A stretch of 64,000 bases of DNA from Parabacteroides sp. (GTDB lineage: Bacteria > Bacteroidota > Bacteroidia > Bacteroidales > Tannerellaceae): positions 103,683-167,682 of the forward strand of contig JAGBDR010000083.1 in the NCBI GenBank assembly GCA_017937385.1, in the 5' to 3' direction. Made by a program: the position numbers and the translations under genes. The notes beneath the pieces are model-generated. The model saw nothing but the letters and a program-made list of their open reading frames with translations. It did not search any database and was not told where the DNA came from. Below, in pieces: positions 62,695 to 64,000 of this stretch; within the stretch, counting starts at the first letter, position 1; each line of letters opens with the position of its first letter.

Positions 62695-63234
62695 ATGGAT
62701 AGAATCCGATTAAAAGACAAAGAATTTGCCCGCTTTATTCCGGAAGAGGAGATAAAGGCGGCAATCGCTCGGGTGGCGGAATGCATCCGGGCAGATGTGA
62801 AAGGCACGAATCCGTTGTTTGTAGGGATTCTCAATGGGGCTTTCATGTTCACGGCGGAGTTGATGCGCCAGTTGGACGAGCCGTATGAAGTCACTTTTGC
62901 CCGTTATTCTTCCTACAAGGGTACCTGTACGACCGGAGTGGTCCGTGAACTCATGCCGGTACAGGCTGATATAAAGGGGAGGACTTTGGTCTTGGTCGAG
63001 GATATCATCGATACCGGGTTCACGATGCGGTATGTGATGGATAAGCTTCGCAAGGAGGGGGCGGCCGATGTCAGGCTGGCGACCTTGTTGTTCAAACCCG
63101 CTTCGTTGAAGTGCGATTTGAAACCCGATTATGTCGGCATCCGGATCCCAAGCGATTTCATTGTCGGTTATGGGCTGGATTATGATGGGATGGGACGGGG
63201 GTATCGGGACATCTATAAGGTAATTGACAATTGA
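62695..63234 (+). CDS. hpt: Hypoxanthine phosphoribosyltransferase
   Basis: 179 residues from the ATG at 62695, chosen because the promoter overlaps the longer frame and MDRIRLKDKEFARFIPEEEI is a typical start. It converts hypoxanthine (and guanine) with PRPP to the nucleotide in purine salvage. The PRPP-binding motif LVLVEDIIDTGFTM spans 98-111, PPi loop GILNGAF lies at 44-50 and the base-specificity region VGIRIPSDFIVGYGLDY near the end. Length fits. Confidence 0.95.
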   Translation: MDRIRLKDKEFARFIPEEEIKAAIARVAECIRADVKGTNPLFVGILNGAFMFTAELMRQLDEPYEVTFARYSSYKGTCTTGVVRELMPVQADIKGRTLVLVEDIIDTGFTMRYVMDKLRKEGAADVRLATLLFKPASLKCDLKPDYVGIRIPSDFIVGYGLDYDGMGRGYRDIYKVIDN

Positions 63235-63371
63235 CAATTGACAATTGACAATTAAAAGCGAGAAAAAGGGAAAAAAGGGTTACATTAATATATTAATATA
63301 GATAAAAAGAGAGACGAGGGGCGGTTGGGATTGACTGGTAATTGTCAATTGTCAATTGTCAATTGTCAATT
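63222..63371. repeat. Inverted TTGACAA heptamer arrays between hpt and adk
   Basis: Four to five copies of TTGACAA at 63222-63254 face four to five copies of the inverse TTGTCAA at 63341-63371. The ~85 bp between them is A- and G-rich with no gene. The two arms could pair over about 30 bp in a transcript. The left arm overlaps the last codons of hpt (VIDN). Confidence 0.85.
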
Positions 63372-63388
63372 TAAAAAGTTTACTTTTT

Positions 63389-63958
63389 ATGTTGAATATT
63401 GTTATTTTTGGTGCTCCCGGTTCAGGTAAGGGGACACAGAGTGAATTGATTATTAAAGAGTATGGATTGGACCATATCTCTACGGGTGATGTTTTGCGTT
63501 CTGAAATGAAGAACGAAACGGAGCTGGGCAAAATTGCGAAAGATTACATTGAAAAAGGACAGTTGGTTCCGGATGCGCTGATCGTGGATATGCTGGCTAA
63601 GGTGTTGGACAGCAAGGAGAACTCCAAAGGCGTCATTTTCGACGGTTTCCCCCGCACAATCCCGCAGGCAAAGGCCTTGAAAGAGATGCTGAACAAACGG
63701 GGAACGGATGTTTCCGTTATGCTGAATCTCCAGGTTGAGGAAGAGGAGCTGATCAAACGTCTGTTGGAACGAGGCAAGGTTTCAGGCCGCTCGGACGACA
63801 ATTTGGAAACCTTCAAATCCAGACTGGAAGTTTACCACAACCAGACGGCTCCTTTGGCTGATTACTATATCGGCGAAGGCAAACACGTCGCCATCAAGGG
63901 CATGGGAACGATCGAGGAAATCTTCGGCCGTATTAAGGAAGCGGTAAATAAGTTGTAA
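63389..63958 (+). CDS. adk: Adenylate kinase
   Basis: 189 residues from the ATG at 63389 (MLNIVIFGAPGSGKG); an upstream in-frame start would lie in the repeat arm. The P-loop is GAPGSGKGT (8-16). The NMP-binding part HISTGDVLRSEM and the FDGFPRTIPQA motif are intact. The LID is the short type without zinc cysteines (ERGKVSGRSDDN). It balances ATP, ADP and AMP. It follows hpt, as often in this group. Confidence 0.95.
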   Translation: MLNIVIFGAPGSGKGTQSELIIKEYGLDHISTGDVLRSEMKNETELGKIAKDYIEKGQLVPDALIVDMLAKVLDSKENSKGVIFDGFPRTIPQAKALKEMLNKRGTDVSVMLNLQVEEEELIKRLLERGKVSGRSDDNLETFKSRLEVYHNQTAPLADYYIGEGKHVAIKGMGTIEEIFGRIKEAVNKL

Positions 63959-64000
63959 ATAAGATTTATGATTTATAGCGACAAGCGGTATTGGCTGTTG
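63959..64000. repeat. Left part of a heptamer hairpin element, cut by window edge
   Basis: GATTTATGATTTATA followed by GCGACAAGCGGTATTGGC. The second part matches the loop core of the element at 51022-51141 in inverse orientation. Confidence 0.7.

Overview
The window reads as a chromosome segment of a gut-type Bacteroidales, most likely Parabacteroides or a close relative. Grounds are four SusC/SusD pairs, an Mfa-type fimbrial operon, an Rnf operon, -7 boxes of the form TAnnTTTG and intergenic arrays of ATTTATG-like heptamers. The genus is inferred; no rRNA or tRNA gene is present to test it.

Layout: 1-3046 holds a truncated DUF6057 membrane protein and a PD40 beta-propeller lipoprotein with a CxxCH motif. 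3151-29482 is a SusC/SusD shufflon, the most notable region. Units A (3151-8450), B (10381-14934) and C (16639-21501) lie on the minus strand and unit D (22843-28148) on the plus strand. Only SusC of unit C has a promoter, a signal peptide and the N-terminal carboxypeptidase-like domain. SusC of A, B and D begin abruptly at a shared 20-bp sequence that also lies inside the C gene and encodes SSAKTL in frame. A tyrosine recombinase with a full catalytic set (28313-29482) closes the locus. Inversion between the C and D sites would move the 1.5-kb promoter/leader segment onto D, and further inversions could reach A and B. Two ATPase genes and two different remnants of a third ATPase family sit between units A, B and C.

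29570-34364 is housekeeping: rarA, then serC, serA and a DUF1015 gene. 34397-36710 holds two related Rpn/PD-(D/E)XK genes and a stray copy of the DUF1015 3' end. 36735-48392 is a minus-strand fimbrial operon: a regulator with five HTH-like repeats, DUF3575 barrel, DUF3868/OmpA-like protein, HU-like protein, Mfa1-type major subunit, Mfa2-type protein with a Pro-Asp stalk, an accessory subunit and a DUF4906 protein. Upstream, 48411-48870 is bounded by 19-bp inverted repeats next to a second tyrosine recombinase (48884-49822). The only good -7 box in that segment points away from the operon, so the sequenced orientation looks like the OFF state. This recombinase has Cys where relatives usually carry an Arg.

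49978-56766 holds galE and a complete rnf operon (rseC-rnfB-C-D-G-E-A), which couples ferredoxin:NAD oxidoreduction to ion transport. 56867-63958 holds a DUF3078 outer-membrane protein, a MacB/FtsX-like permease, a 6-bladed propeller lipoprotein, hpt and adk. Several distinct intergenic repeat families (heptamer hairpins, arrays with a 21-23 bp period, GTAGAGACGC palindromes) fill the gaps.

Taken together, the window carries two independent DNA-inversion systems for surface structures, nutrient receptors and fimbriae, inside an otherwise ordinary chromosomal backbone.
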